IMG/VR virus record: IMGVR_UViG_3300038716_000200
Location: 1 to 29,488 of that record
Source: a virus
Reading direction: 5' to 3' (one strand)
DNA: 29,488 bases
The position numbers and the translations under genes were made by a program. Positions 13,356 through 20,874 of this stretch are shown here, one piece after another (the stretch's first letter is position 1; each line of letters opens with the position of its first letter). The notes beneath the pieces were generated by a model. The model was not told the origin of the DNA, made no database searches, and worked only from the letters and a program-made list of their open reading frames with translations.

Positions 13356-14879
13356 ATGGCAGGTACAAGTATTTATAGCGTCTACAGACGCACTGCAAGA
13401 GCAGCCGCTAAACAGCAGGTAGTCAGAAAGACTTCCAATATCGACGTCGAACGTGCAAGAACAGATTTTGCATATTTTTGTGATGTTGTAGGTGATAAAC
13501 CTCCTGCGAGACATCATAGACAATGGCATAAATATTTATGTACGGGAGATAGTAGTGAATGTTTAGCTGGAATAGCTGGTCCGAATATTGATATTCTTGC
13601 TCCACGAGGTTCAGCTAAGTCAACGGTTCTCGGTTTATTTACAGCTTGGTCAATTGGTGTACATGCTTTAAAGCGTATGCCTTTGAAAATTCTGTATATT
13701 TCTTACACGGTAGATGTAGCAAGACCTAAGAGCGCAGCCATTAAAAGAATTATCGAAGAAAGTAAGACTTATAAAGAAGTTTTTCCAACAGTAAAAATTG
13801 CTAAAGGAATAAACTCAAACGAGTATTGGAGTATTGATTGGAAATTTGCAGGTATTAAGTCTACTGGTGAAGAAGAATTTACTGTTTGTTGTGCAGGTCT
13901 AAAGGGTGCTGTGACATCTAAACGTTCTCATCTTTGTATTATTGATGACGCAATTAAGAGTGCGGATGATATCAAGAATAGGGATATCCGCCAAGCTATG
14001 GAGGACAACTGGAATGCTGTTATTGTTCCAACTATGTTTGAGGGTGGAAGAGCAGTTTGTCTAGGTACTCGCTTTCGTCATGATGATATTCATAACACTA
14101 CTTTTACTCCAGCAAATGACTGGGTTCAGATTATTCAATCTGCAATAACGGTAGATAAGAACGGAGATGAAATATCTTATTGGCCTGAGATGTGGTCCTT
14201 AGATTATCTTCGTGATCGTCGAAGACAAGCTCCAATTGCTTATAGTTTTCAGTATCAAAATCAAATTGTACAAACAAGTGAATTATCTCTTTCACCAGAT
14301 TTAATTGTTAAGGGAACTATTGCTACTCAATTTGATGCAATGGGTGTGGGTGTTGATTTATCAGCGGGTGTAAGAGAACAAAATGACTATACAGTTTTTG
14401 TAATGGGGGGTCGTGTTGGCGACAAAATTCATATTATTGATTGCAAGAGGATACGTCTTATGGGTAATTTAGAAAAATTAGATAGTTTAATGGAAATGAT
14501 GGAAGAATGGGGTGTAATTCATAAAGATAATAAAAATTATTTTCCTACTGGGAGTGCTGTCCACATTTGGTCAGAAGCCGTTGCATATCAAGCATCGTTA
14601 GAAGCTGATTTTAAACGAATCTGTTTGGGAGAACAAGGTTTATATAACATGATATGGCATGCAGTCAAAGGATTTCGCGGGGATAAAGTTGCACGTTTCA
14701 GGGGAATTATGGGTCTATTTGAGCAGAGGAAAATTATATTTAATAAGTACAGAAGATTTACTAATCTAACTGATGAGATAGTTAATTTTGGAGTTAGTTC
14801 TCACGATGATTGTGTCGATGCATTGGTATGGCTGTGTAATGGATTAATGACCAAAGGAAAACTAGAGTTAGAGTATTGA
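13356..14879 (+). CDS. terL: Terminase large subunit, 507 aa
   Basis: Packaging motor ATPase and nuclease. Walker A is APRGSAKST at 82-90, Walker B is LCIIDD at 193-198, with GTRF at 237-240 as the likely coupling motif. The C-terminal RNase H-like nuclease domain has the acidic residues GVDLSAG (Asp334), an intermediate acidic residue around Glu407 (WSEAVAYQ) and DDCVDAL (Asp484/Asp488). Length is normal for the family. It would cut and pump DNA through the portal encoded just downstream. ATG start at 13356 lacks a Shine-Dalgarno sequence and follows the small subunit by 24 bases. The presence of all motifs suggests an active enzyme. Confidence 0.95.
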   Translation: MAGTSIYSVYRRTARAAAKQQVVRKTSNIDVERARTDFAYFCDVVGDKPPARHHRQWHKYLCTGDSSECLAGIAGPNIDILAPRGSAKSTVLGLFTAWSIGVHALKRMPLKILYISYTVDVARPKSAAIKRIIEESKTYKEVFPTVKIAKGINSNEYWSIDWKFAGIKSTGEEEFTVCCAGLKGAVTSKRSHLCIIDDAIKSADDIKNRDIRQAMEDNWNAVIVPTMFEGGRAVCLGTRFRHDDIHNTTFTPANDWVQIIQSAITVDKNGDEISYWPEMWSLDYLRDRRRQAPIAYSFQYQNQIVQTSELSLSPDLIVKGTIATQFDAMGVGVDLSAGVREQNDYTVFVMGGRVGDKIHIIDCKRIRLMGNLEKLDSLMEMMEEWGVIHKDNKNYFPTGSAVHIWSEAVAYQASLEADFKRICLGEQGLYNMIWHAVKGFRGDKVARFRGIMGLFEQRKIIFNKYRRFTNLTDEIVNFGVSSHDDCVDALVWLCNGLMTKGKLELEY

Positions 14880-14906
14880 CGATTTAAACTGGAAAGACAC
14901 CTACCA

Positions 14907-15089
14907 ATGTCAAACAGCTATTACAACGTAGAAATCGAACAGGACGCTTATGGTTCTGTTGTTATTCCTCTGCCTGACGAACTTTGTCACGATTTGGCTC
15001 TTCAGCCAAGTGAACGATTCGATGTAGAAGCCGAGGGTGACGTGATTACTTTAAAACGTTTGCATGCTGGTTATACCATTGACCAATAG
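14907..15089 (+). CDS. AbrB/MazE-like small protein, 60 aa
   Basis: The segment GSVVIPLPDELCHDLALQPS followed by RFDVEAEGDVITLKRL fits the swapped-hairpin AbrB/SpoVT/MazE fold ('G..vIPlP.el...L.l..Gd.l.v...gd.i.l'). Such proteins form DNA-binding dimers and act as transcription regulators or antitoxins. No toxin gene is next to it, so a regulator or an assembly-module protein is more likely than an antitoxin. It is placed between terminase and portal, an unusual place for a regulator. A GGAAAG run lies about 12 bases before the ATG. Confidence 0.65.
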   Translation: MSNSYYNVEIEQDAYGSVVIPLPDELCHDLALQPSERFDVEAEGDVITLKRLHAGYTIDQ

Positions 15090-15107
15090 ACAATTCGTTA
15101 AAAACTC

Positions 15108-17360
15108 ATGAGTAGTACTGCTATTAAATCCGAGCTCGATCCTATTATTAAGGCAGTAGTGAATCGAGACGGTAGCGGATCAGCTGACACGATGCTGGTT
15201 AATGCTCATTTATCCCAGATGAAAATGTTTGGGATACGCCAAGGAGTTGAGTTTTATCCTGATCAAGATAACTTTGGAACACAAAGATTTGATTTTATTC
15301 AACAGGTTATAAAGTTCAATAAGTTAGATGCAAGACTTGATTCAATATGGGACAGGTTTTTAGCATATGGAAAAGGTCTTTTTTATATTCGACCAACACA
15401 AAAAACTTATCGTCTCTATTGGTTTGATAAAGATTCTTATCGTACATATTATTCACCAGAAGGTGATTTAGAAGAAGTAATCATCATCTATCCTTATAAA
15501 GTTAAAGCTTCTAAAGGATTTAAAGGTGCAGGATTAAATACAGACAAACGTTATATGCGTTTACGTATTACTCCTGAAGAAATAGAAGAGTTTCATAGTG
15601 AACAAGAGATAACTTTTGAAAATGAAAATATGGATTATGCCGCCTTTGATAAAAAGGTACATGACAACAGTATGGAGTTTATTCCATGTGTTGAGGTATT
15701 TAATAATCCTGATGCTTTTGGTACTGACGGAGCTGGCGAATTTGAGTGGTTATCTAGTCAGATAGTAGCTCATGACGAGATGGTAAAGAATATTCGTGCA
15801 AATTTATCATTCTTTGGTAATCCAACTTTACTTTCTTCCCGTCCGAAGCAGGATATTATTGAGCAGAATTCAGATGATACAGCTCAAAGACCTAGTATTT
15901 CGAGTCAATCAGGTTTTAATTCTGACTTCAGCTTATCTAGTTCTACCTTTAAACAAGATCCATCCAGTAGGCAACAGCCTGGTTATATAGGTAAACCAGG
16001 AAGTGGATATCGCGTACCAAGAGTTATCGCTAATTTGGAGCCAACTGATCGTGTTGGTTTTATTACTCCTAATGCTGTAGGTACCGATCAAGCTCGCTAT
16101 GCAGAACAGCTAAGAAGTGAAATAAGATTAGCTTTAGGTGGTATTGATGATCTAAGCATCACAAACGTGACTGCAACGGAGATTAAATCAGCCTATGGAC
16201 GTGTTAGTGCCACAGCTAAGAAGAAATGCTTACAACTCTATACATATGGCGTTTGTAAGTGTTTTGAGTTAATGATCTTCCAAGAAGAGCAGATCTTCCG
16301 TAAGTCTCTTGCTTATAACTCAGGTATTAAATATCCTATTCCTCCAGAAGATCCTGATGATGAAGTCTTATTTGAAAAATATGTTAAACAAAAAGATAGA
16401 TATGAGAAGAAGTTACAGCAAGCTATTGATATGGCTGTTGAGACTAAAGAGATCCCCGATGGTGTTGTAGGTTTAGCTCCTGATGGAGATCGAACAGTTA
16501 GTTGGCGTTGGATGGGTCCAGTATATGAAGATACTGCACAGGATAAATTAAACCAATCTATCTTCACTCGTAACCTTCAAGAATTGGGTGTTGATAGTAT
16601 AGAAGCACTGAAGTATTTATTTCCTTCCAAAACTGACGACGAGATTGCAGGAATGCTATCTGGTTATCCGTTTAGAATGGTAGGAGAAGTACAAAGGGCA
16701 TATTCTCAACTCATTGACTTAGTCAATCAAGAGATGAGAACACCACATCCGCAGCAACCGAATTTACCGATGGCTGCAGATCCGAGGCTTGACCTCACCC
16801 CGTTTTTATACCGAACACTCGAATCATTACAGAAGGAAGTAACTTATGCAGGACGCTACCGTAGCGCCGACCCAATCGGCACCCCAAGTATCCCAGACCC
16901 AGCCGACCAGCTACGTGGCTCCAGCGGCTCAGTCAGCAGCCCAGGCACCGGTCGTGGGAACGTCTCCCCAATGGGTGGCGACCTCCCAGCCGATGGCGGC
17001 ACCAATGTCACAAGCGCCAGCGCAGACGGCGGTACCTTACCAGAATTCAGCCCCTACAGCGTACAGCCCCCAGGTATCCCAGGCGCCCCAACAGCAGGAG
17101 AGCCCCTACAAGGAGGCGTTCAACAAGGTGGTGGGTCTCCTGAGTTCACCAGTCCAATTCCCGTTCCAGGGTCAACAGTCGCCTCAGACTCAAGCAATAG
17201 ACCCGGCCAGCTACGCTTCCCAACAAACAACCCAGTTCGCCAATCAGGGTCTTCAGACCTCTATGCCTGGGATCAACAGCAACCAGGAATACTTGGACAA
17301 TTATTCCCAAACCTCGTTGCCGGAGATAACAGAGGACCAGCTCCTCGCAAACGGAGTTAG
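15108..17360 (+). CDS. Portal protein, 750 aa
   Basis: The dodecameric portal forms the DNA channel at one vertex. Evidence is position after TerL, length, and a portal-like build: helical N-terminal wing (AVVNRDGSGSADTMLVNAH), a beta-rich region with RLYWFDKDSYRTYYSPEGDL, a long helical stem region containing KCFELMIFQEEQIF, and a helical C-terminal part up to about residue 580. From residue 580 to 750 (16846-17360) it is Gly/Pro/Ser-rich and low complexity, and the same bases encode the N-terminus of the next gene in another frame. A natural portal crown would end near residue 580, so this tail is an overprinted extension. The predicted start has no Shine-Dalgarno sequence. Confidence 0.85.
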   Translation: MSSTAIKSELDPIIKAVVNRDGSGSADTMLVNAHLSQMKMFGIRQGVEFYPDQDNFGTQRFDFIQQVIKFNKLDARLDSIWDRFLAYGKGLFYIRPTQKTYRLYWFDKDSYRTYYSPEGDLEEVIIIYPYKVKASKGFKGAGLNTDKRYMRLRITPEEIEEFHSEQEITFENENMDYAAFDKKVHDNSMEFIPCVEVFNNPDAFGTDGAGEFEWLSSQIVAHDEMVKNIRANLSFFGNPTLLSSRPKQDIIEQNSDDTAQRPSISSQSGFNSDFSLSSSTFKQDPSSRQQPGYIGKPGSGYRVPRVIANLEPTDRVGFITPNAVGTDQARYAEQLRSEIRLALGGIDDLSITNVTATEIKSAYGRVSATAKKKCLQLYTYGVCKCFELMIFQEEQIFRKSLAYNSGIKYPIPPEDPDDEVLFEKYVKQKDRYEKKLQQAIDMAVETKEIPDGVVGLAPDGDRTVSWRWMGPVYEDTAQDKLNQSIFTRNLQELGVDSIEALKYLFPSKTDDEIAGMLSGYPFRMVGEVQRAYSQLIDLVNQEMRTPHPQQPNLPMAADPRLDLTPFLYRTLESLQKEVTYAGRYRSADPIGTPSIPDPADQLRGSSGSVSSPGTGRGNVSPMGGDLPADGGTNVTSASADGGTLPEFSPYSVQPPGIPGAPTAGEPLQGGVQQGGGSPEFTSPIPVPGSTVASDSSNRPGQLRFPTNNPVRQSGSSDLYAWDQQQPGILGQLFPNLVAGDNRGPAPRKRS

Positions 17361-17874
17361 CCCTAAGAGTATTGAGGTAATTGATCATTTTGGTCCTGAC
17401 ACTGCAGGAATCTTAAATGACTACTCTTGTGAGCTAGAAGATGCTGTAGTAGCTACTAATGGTCAGTTACAAGAAGCAGCTGGATTACTTAAGGAATTAT
17501 CTGACGAGCATAAAGTTTACGAAAGAATTCTTACTGATCCAGATATTCTTGCTGATTATACATGTGAGTTCTTTGGTAAGAATGGTCCTTATCCTGTACC
17601 TGATCCTCGTGTTGCTGCACCTCAGGGACAATCTGTTGGACAACAGTTTGCAAATGCTCCTCAAGTAACTGGTCAACCTAACGTTACTGGACAGGCTCCA
17701 GGACGCCCTGAAATGCCAGTTCCTCCACAGCCTCAGAGACCTGCAGATCCAAATGCTTTCTGGAATAGTTTCGGACAAGCTGCTGATCGCAATCCTCAGG
17801 AAGCTTGGAAGTACTTAAATGCAGCTCAGCAGAGTCCTGAGATCTTCCGCCAAAAGCTCCTTGTAATGGAGTAA
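16846..17874 (+). CDS. Pro/Gln/Ala-rich protein overlapping the portal gene, 342 aa
   Basis: Begins inside the portal gene in the +1 frame with a clear AAGGA ribosome binding site (16833-16837), 8 bases before the ATG, so translation from here is plausible. The first 172 residues are Pro/Gln/Ala/Ser-rich and disordered (SAPQVSQTQPTSYVAPAAQS); from about 173 on it is a folded-looking acidic region (IEVIDHFGPDTAGIL, ELEDAVVATNGQLQEAAG, VYERILTDPDILADYTCEF), then another Pro/Gln-rich linker and a C-terminal helix (AWKYLNAAQQSPEIFRQ). Position between portal and capsid, plus disorder and helices, suggest a scaffolding or head-associated protein; no family is recognised. It continues 514 bases past the portal stop and ends before a terminator. 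Confidence 0.75.
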   Translation: MQDATVAPTQSAPQVSQTQPTSYVAPAAQSAAQAPVVGTSPQWVATSQPMAAPMSQAPAQTAVPYQNSAPTAYSPQVSQAPQQQESPYKEAFNKVVGLLSSPVQFPFQGQQSPQTQAIDPASYASQQTTQFANQGLQTSMPGINSNQEYLDNYSQTSLPEITEDQLLANGVSPKSIEVIDHFGPDTAGILNDYSCELEDAVVATNGQLQEAAGLLKELSDEHKVYERILTDPDILADYTCEFFGKNGPYPVPDPRVAAPQGQSVGQQFANAPQVTGQPNVTGQAPGRPEMPVPPQPQRPADPNAFWNSFGQAADRNPQEAWKYLNAAQQSPEIFRQKLLVME

Positions 17875-17883
17875 TAAAAAAAA

Positions 17884-17926
17884 GGGGTGAGTGGAATAAA
17901 AACCTCCACCCCATTTTATTTTTTTT
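17884..17926 (+). terminator. Intrinsic terminator after the packaging module
   Basis: GGGGTG (17884-17889) pairs with CACCCC (17907-17912), followed by an interrupted T-tract up to 17926. An A-run before the stem partly complements the T-run, so it could work in both directions. The next gene starts only a few bases later at 17930, with no ribosome binding site, so read-through or a re-start must supply its mRNA. Confidence 0.75.
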
Positions 17927-17929
17927 CTA

Positions 17930-18334
17930 ATGGCAAAAAAGAAACCTAGCGCACAAGATAAAACAGCATCCTTTCTTTCAGGCTTTGGTACGGCTGGAGG
18001 AGGAATAGGTGCTCCTGGTTTAACTATGTTTGGTGCAGGAGATTCTCAAAGACAAGTTGTCTATGGGATGACAGATAATAATGCAGCTTTAAGAGGATCT
18101 GGTGTTGTAGATGGTGCTCCTATGCCTCCAGATTTAGATGCGAGTTACTTGAAATTAAATCTTCCAGGTTCTCCATTACCTATGAATGCTATGTCTTCTG
18201 TTCAGAATCTAAGGGCAAGTATTAATAATCAAAAAATGTTCATTGCACAGTACCAAATGACTTTGGCACAGATGATGCCACCTGCTGCTAACCAACAACT
18301 TCCTGTTGGATATCCACCTCCTAAGAAAAAATGA
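17930..18334 (+). CDS. Small hypothetical capsid-module protein, 134 aa
   Basis: Lys-rich start (MAKKKPSAQDK), then Gly-rich stretches (GFGTAGGGIGAPGLTMFGAG), a middle section with PMPPDLDASYLKLNLPGS, a short helix (SVQNLRASINNQKMFIAQYQ), and a Pro/Lys C-terminus (GYPPPKKK). The Gly/Pro-rich and helical pattern would suit a small head or scaffolding-associated protein; I do not recognise it. It follows the terminator by 4 bases, which is odd for a gene needing expression, and overlaps the next gene by ATGA. Confidence 0.65.
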   Translation: MAKKKPSAQDKTASFLSGFGTAGGGIGAPGLTMFGAGDSQRQVVYGMTDNNAALRGSGVVDGAPMPPDLDASYLKLNLPGSPLPMNAMSSVQNLRASINNQKMFIAQYQMTLAQMMPPAANQQLPVGYPPPKKK

Positions 18335-18519
18335 GTAAAGAAAGAGCTGCTGAAGCCGTTGAAAAGTCAAAAGACTATAAAGAAATAATGATGGCTCTTG
18401 CTGCAGAACAGGCAGCTTCTCAATCAGATTTACAACCTCCAAATATTAATCCAAATCCAAAACCTGATGGATTACCAGTTGTTCCACCTACTGGTTATTC
18501 TCAGTACAACATGGTCTAA
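18331..18519 (+). CDS. Small hypothetical protein, 62 aa
   Basis: A 62-residue protein with an N-terminal charged helix (KERAAEAVEKSKDYKEIMMA), an Ala/Gln patch, and a Pro/Asn-rich C-terminus (PPNINPNPKPDGLPVVPPTG). Reads as an amphipathic helix plus a disordered tail. Coupled to the upstream gene by an ATGA overlap. It lies just before the capsid gene, so a minor head or scaffold accessory is possible; the function is unknown. Confidence 0.6.
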   Translation: MSKERAAEAVEKSKDYKEIMMALAAEQAASQSDLQPPNINPNPKPDGLPVVPPTGYSQYNMV

Positions 18520-18559
18520 TAGACATCAAACTTACATAAGGCGATTGATAAACTCATAT

Positions 18560-18659
18560 TATAATTATTTCAATGGATTTTTTCCAGATATAGAGACTTC
18601 ATCCTCGTAAGAGGATTTTGTTCTCAGATATCAGCAAACTAAACGCTGAGAAAACAAAA
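18560..18659 (+). promoter_or_regulatory. Capsid-gene leader with TATAAT and two hairpins
   Basis: A TATAAT box is at 18560-18565; no matching -35 at the right spacing was found. ATCCTC (18601-18606) pairs with GAGGAT (18611-18616) around a GTAA tetraloop. A second stem, TTTTGTTCTCAG (18616-18627) with CTGAG (18646-18650) and AACAAAA (18653-18659), has a two-base bulge and ends at the capsid ATG. Stem-loops placed at the 5' end can stabilise capsid mRNAs, or control the start. Confidence 0.5.
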
Positions 18660-19804
18660 TGTTTATAGACAACGATTTCCCCAAACTGCTTGGTGCGGAG
18701 CTTTATAGGCCCCATCCAGCGTATATTGTGGAGATGGCTGCCGAACCAGTAGTCGTACATGACTTTACTAAACAACCTGGTCAAACTGTTCAGTTAGACC
18801 GCTACAGGTTCTTTGGTAACCCTGGCACTAAGACAAGCCGCGAGCGTACTCAGGATCAAACCATAGGTACAGCAAACAGCAGATCTATTGTCAAGGACAA
18901 GGTTCTAGTATCTCTTCGTGAATATACTGGCCCAGCAGATCCAAATAATACAAATCTCCCTAGCACATTCAAGATTGCTCGTGAGACATTGATGACCGCT
19001 CAGCGTCTACTGCTCGATACTGGGAACCTTAACATGTTCCATCAGTCGATTGGTTCGCTTACCCTTCTTGATGATTATCGCCGTTGGCGCGATAGAGTCT
19101 TCTTAGACGAGCTATTCAAGACTGAATCACGCGGTCAAAGTAGTGATTCACAAGGTGGTTACTACTATCCTAACGGAAAAGCTAAGAGTAATTCCACTAC
19201 TCTTACTGCTTACACAGCTACAGAGTATGCTTCTGAGCGCTTCAAGTTCAATGTAAAAACTGACCTTTTAGAAGTTGTAAAGAGCTTACGTAAGCGTCAC
19301 GTTCCAGTCTTCGCAGACGGCTACTATCGTTGCATAGCAGATCCTTCTCTAATGAAAGATCTACGTGCTGATCAAGGCTTCCGTGAAGTTGCACGTTACC
19401 CTGGCATGGGACAACCTAACCCTCTTATGGGTGCAATGGGTCCTAACCAAGCTATCTACGGTGGTGGTCAGTACGGCCAAGCACAATTCGTAGGTGGTGA
19501 GCCAGTAATGCCATCCGGCTTCGTATTTGAAGGTGTGAGATTCTTCGAATCCACAAACTTCCCTGCCAAAACTATCTCGGTCGATATCGGTGATGGAAAC
19601 GGAGCTTCCTCAAGAACTACTCCTGCTGGACTATTTTTCGGTCCTCAGGCGATAGGTGTAGGTATTGGTGGTCCAAATGCTCAAGTTCTAATTAATAACA
19701 ACGACGACTTTAGTCGCTTTATCATCTTGATATGGCAACTTTATGCTGGCTTTGCGAACTTGAATAAGGACTTCATTACAACAGCCTTCACTATCACTGA
19801 ATAA
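18659..19804 (+). CDS. Major capsid protein candidate (N4-gp56-like), 381 aa
   Basis: Residues 221-247 (GYYRCIADPSLMKDLRADQG and FREVARY) closely resemble the 'GYY...hPd...DLR.D..f.e...Y' block of N4 gp56-type capsid proteins with the HK97 fold. Further support: length, an N-terminal arm, an Asp/Arg-rich helix (LLDDYRRWRDRVFLDELFK) like the spine helix, and a C-terminal beta/hydrophobic end. C-ending codons such as TTC, ATC and CGC appear more often here than in its neighbours, as expected for the most abundant virion protein, though I judged this by eye. It would assemble into the shell around the portal; no protease is seen nearby and no obvious cleavage site is evident. Confidence 0.75.
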   Translation: MFIDNDFPKLLGAELYRPHPAYIVEMAAEPVVVHDFTKQPGQTVQLDRYRFFGNPGTKTSRERTQDQTIGTANSRSIVKDKVLVSLREYTGPADPNNTNLPSTFKIARETLMTAQRLLLDTGNLNMFHQSIGSLTLLDDYRRWRDRVFLDELFKTESRGQSSDSQGGYYYPNGKAKSNSTTLTAYTATEYASERFKFNVKTDLLEVVKSLRKRHVPVFADGYYRCIADPSLMKDLRADQGFREVARYPGMGQPNPLMGAMGPNQAIYGGGQYGQAQFVGGEPVMPSGFVFEGVRFFESTNFPAKTISVDIGDGNGASSRTTPAGLFFGPQAIGVGIGGPNAQVLINNNDDFSRFIILIWQLYAGFANLNKDFITTAFTITE

Positions 19805-19810
19805 GGAGGT
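19803..19810 (+). promoter_or_regulatory. Strong Shine-Dalgarno site overlapping the capsid stop
   Basis: AAGGAGGT starts inside the TAA of the capsid gene (19802-19804) and sits 8 bases before the ATG at 19819. This is the only full-consensus ribosome binding site I noticed; most genes in the window have none. It implies high translation of the following protein, matched to capsid levels. Confidence 0.8.
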
Positions 19811-19818
19811 ATTAACTA

Positions 19819-20640
19819 ATGGCATCTTATAAAGGACAATCTGGAGCCGTTCTCCAGCCAGGTAATCAGATCAATAGACTTTCTGGTTACAACGATGAAG
19901 GCGTTTTTGGCCTTCCAGGTGTTGAAGCATTTGAAATTGTTGGTTATGTAAAAGTTTCCAACGTAGCGGCTGACAAAGCCTCTTACAAGAGCTTCAATAT
20001 CACAGTACCTTCTCCTGATAGACGTTCTGGAGACAGAGTTCGTGATGATCGTACTAGCCTTGTTGTACAAGCTAGTGCTGCTCGTCCAGCTTATGTCTAT
20101 GGAGCTTCAATCGCTATTGGACAGGACGTACCTTCAGCTGCACAAGATAGAGCAGGCTTCCCTGCTGCACCTGTAACAGCTGATTTAGGAGCTACAAGTA
20201 CTGAGCTACTACTTCTAGGACCTGACAACAGTGGCGCACCACTTGGTGTTCCAGCTACTCAGTTAAATGGTCTAGCTGCAGCTAGTTCTTCAATTACTGC
20301 TGCTTCTAGTGCTTTTGCTCAAGGAGCTGCTGACACAACAACAGGTAACCTACCATTCTGGTCAGGCGTAACTAGCACAATTGCTGCTGCTGACGCTGCT
20401 GATTCCATGATGTATAAGGTCACAGCCGATACCACATTCAAGGTATACAATGTAAATGCAATCACTAACACTTCTGTGTCTGGTGACGGTGTTTATATTA
20501 GTGCTGACGATTCCGATGCTGGTCGCGCAGGCTACATTCTTTGCCGCGTGAACTATCTACGTCCTGCTGCTAATGTTTCTTGGAATGATATCCAAGGATT
20601 CATCGACTTCGCCTCTCAGTTAGGTGGTAACGACGAGTAA
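19819..20640 (+). CDS. Putative capsid-associated (decoration) protein, 273 aa
   Basis: A beta-rich, Ala/Ser/Thr-rich protein. Segments such as VEAFEIVGYVKVSNVAADK and SYKSFNITVPSPDRRSGDRV look like strand-loop-strand folds; the middle is Ala/Ser-rich (SSITAASSAFAQGAADTT) and the end has YILCRVNYLRPAANVSW. No family is recognised. It comes directly after the capsid gene with the strongest ribosome binding site, so a high-copy structural partner such as a decoration or cement protein fits well; a second, minor capsid protein is the alternative. Terminators follow the stop. Confidence 0.65.
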   Translation: MASYKGQSGAVLQPGNQINRLSGYNDEGVFGLPGVEAFEIVGYVKVSNVAADKASYKSFNITVPSPDRRSGDRVRDDRTSLVVQASAARPAYVYGASIAIGQDVPSAAQDRAGFPAAPVTADLGATSTELLLLGPDNSGAPLGVPATQLNGLAAASSSITAASSAFAQGAADTTTGNLPFWSGVTSTIAAADAADSMMYKVTADTTFKVYNVNAITNTSVSGDGVYISADDSDAGRAGYILCRVNYLRPAANVSWNDIQGFIDFASQLGGNDE

Positions 20641-20643
20641 TAG

Positions 20644-20688
20644 TCTTTTAGATTAAAAGAATTGGCGGGTCTTGATGACCCGCTTTTT
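20644..20688 (+). terminator. Tandem hairpins ending the capsid operon
   Basis: TCTTTTA (20644-20650) with TAAAAGA (20654-20660) forms a small hairpin with a 3-base loop. It is followed by GCGGGTC (20665-20671) with GACCCGC (20677-20683), loop TTGAT, and TTTTT (20684-20688). The second is a textbook intrinsic terminator; the first may pause polymerase or protect the 3' end. Confidence 0.85.
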
Positions 20689-20701
20689 CTTTGCTTATAA
20701 T
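20672..20701 (+). promoter_or_regulatory. Candidate promoter nested in the terminator
   Basis: TATAAT (20696-20701) matches consensus and lies 18 bases after TTGATG (20672-20677), which is 4 of 6 to the -35. The -35 includes the loop of the terminator hairpin. Transcription would begin near 20708 and serve the connector/tail genes. This would let the terminator cap the capsid transcript while tail genes start anew. Confidence 0.4.
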
Positions 20702-20724
20702 GGGATGTCTTCGGTTCTTTACTA

Positions 20725-20817
20725 GTGATTTTTGTTGCTCTTGCTATTCTTTTAATAATCACAATTATTTTTTGTTTTTTAATTCACGATAACTCTCACC
20801 CTAACCATCCGATCTAA
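20725..20817 (+). CDS. Possible 30-residue membrane peptide
   Basis: A GTG-started frame (20725-20727) runs to TAA 20815-20817. It encodes a strongly hydrophobic span (VIFVALAILLIITIIF) and a polar end (HDNSHPNHP). The frame is also open upstream to 20701, adding WDVFGSLL, but without a start codon. The composition is typical of a single transmembrane helix and the frame is immediately after a candidate promoter, but there is no ribosome binding site, and T-rich DNA often encodes hydrophobic residues by chance. A small holin-like or membrane peptide is possible. Confidence 0.28.
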   Translation: MIFVALAILLIITIIFCFLIHDNSHPNHPI

Positions 20818-20874
20818 ATTGAAAGCTTAGATTTAGTAGGGTTATTGTCATAACGTATTCAATCCAGTCCATTT

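Noticed and set aside
20700-20795. ATG-started short frame beginning MGCLRFF
   Set aside because: Cys/Phe/Asn-rich product from T-rich DNA, no ribosome binding site; the other frame with a membrane-helix pattern is a better, though still weak, candidate.
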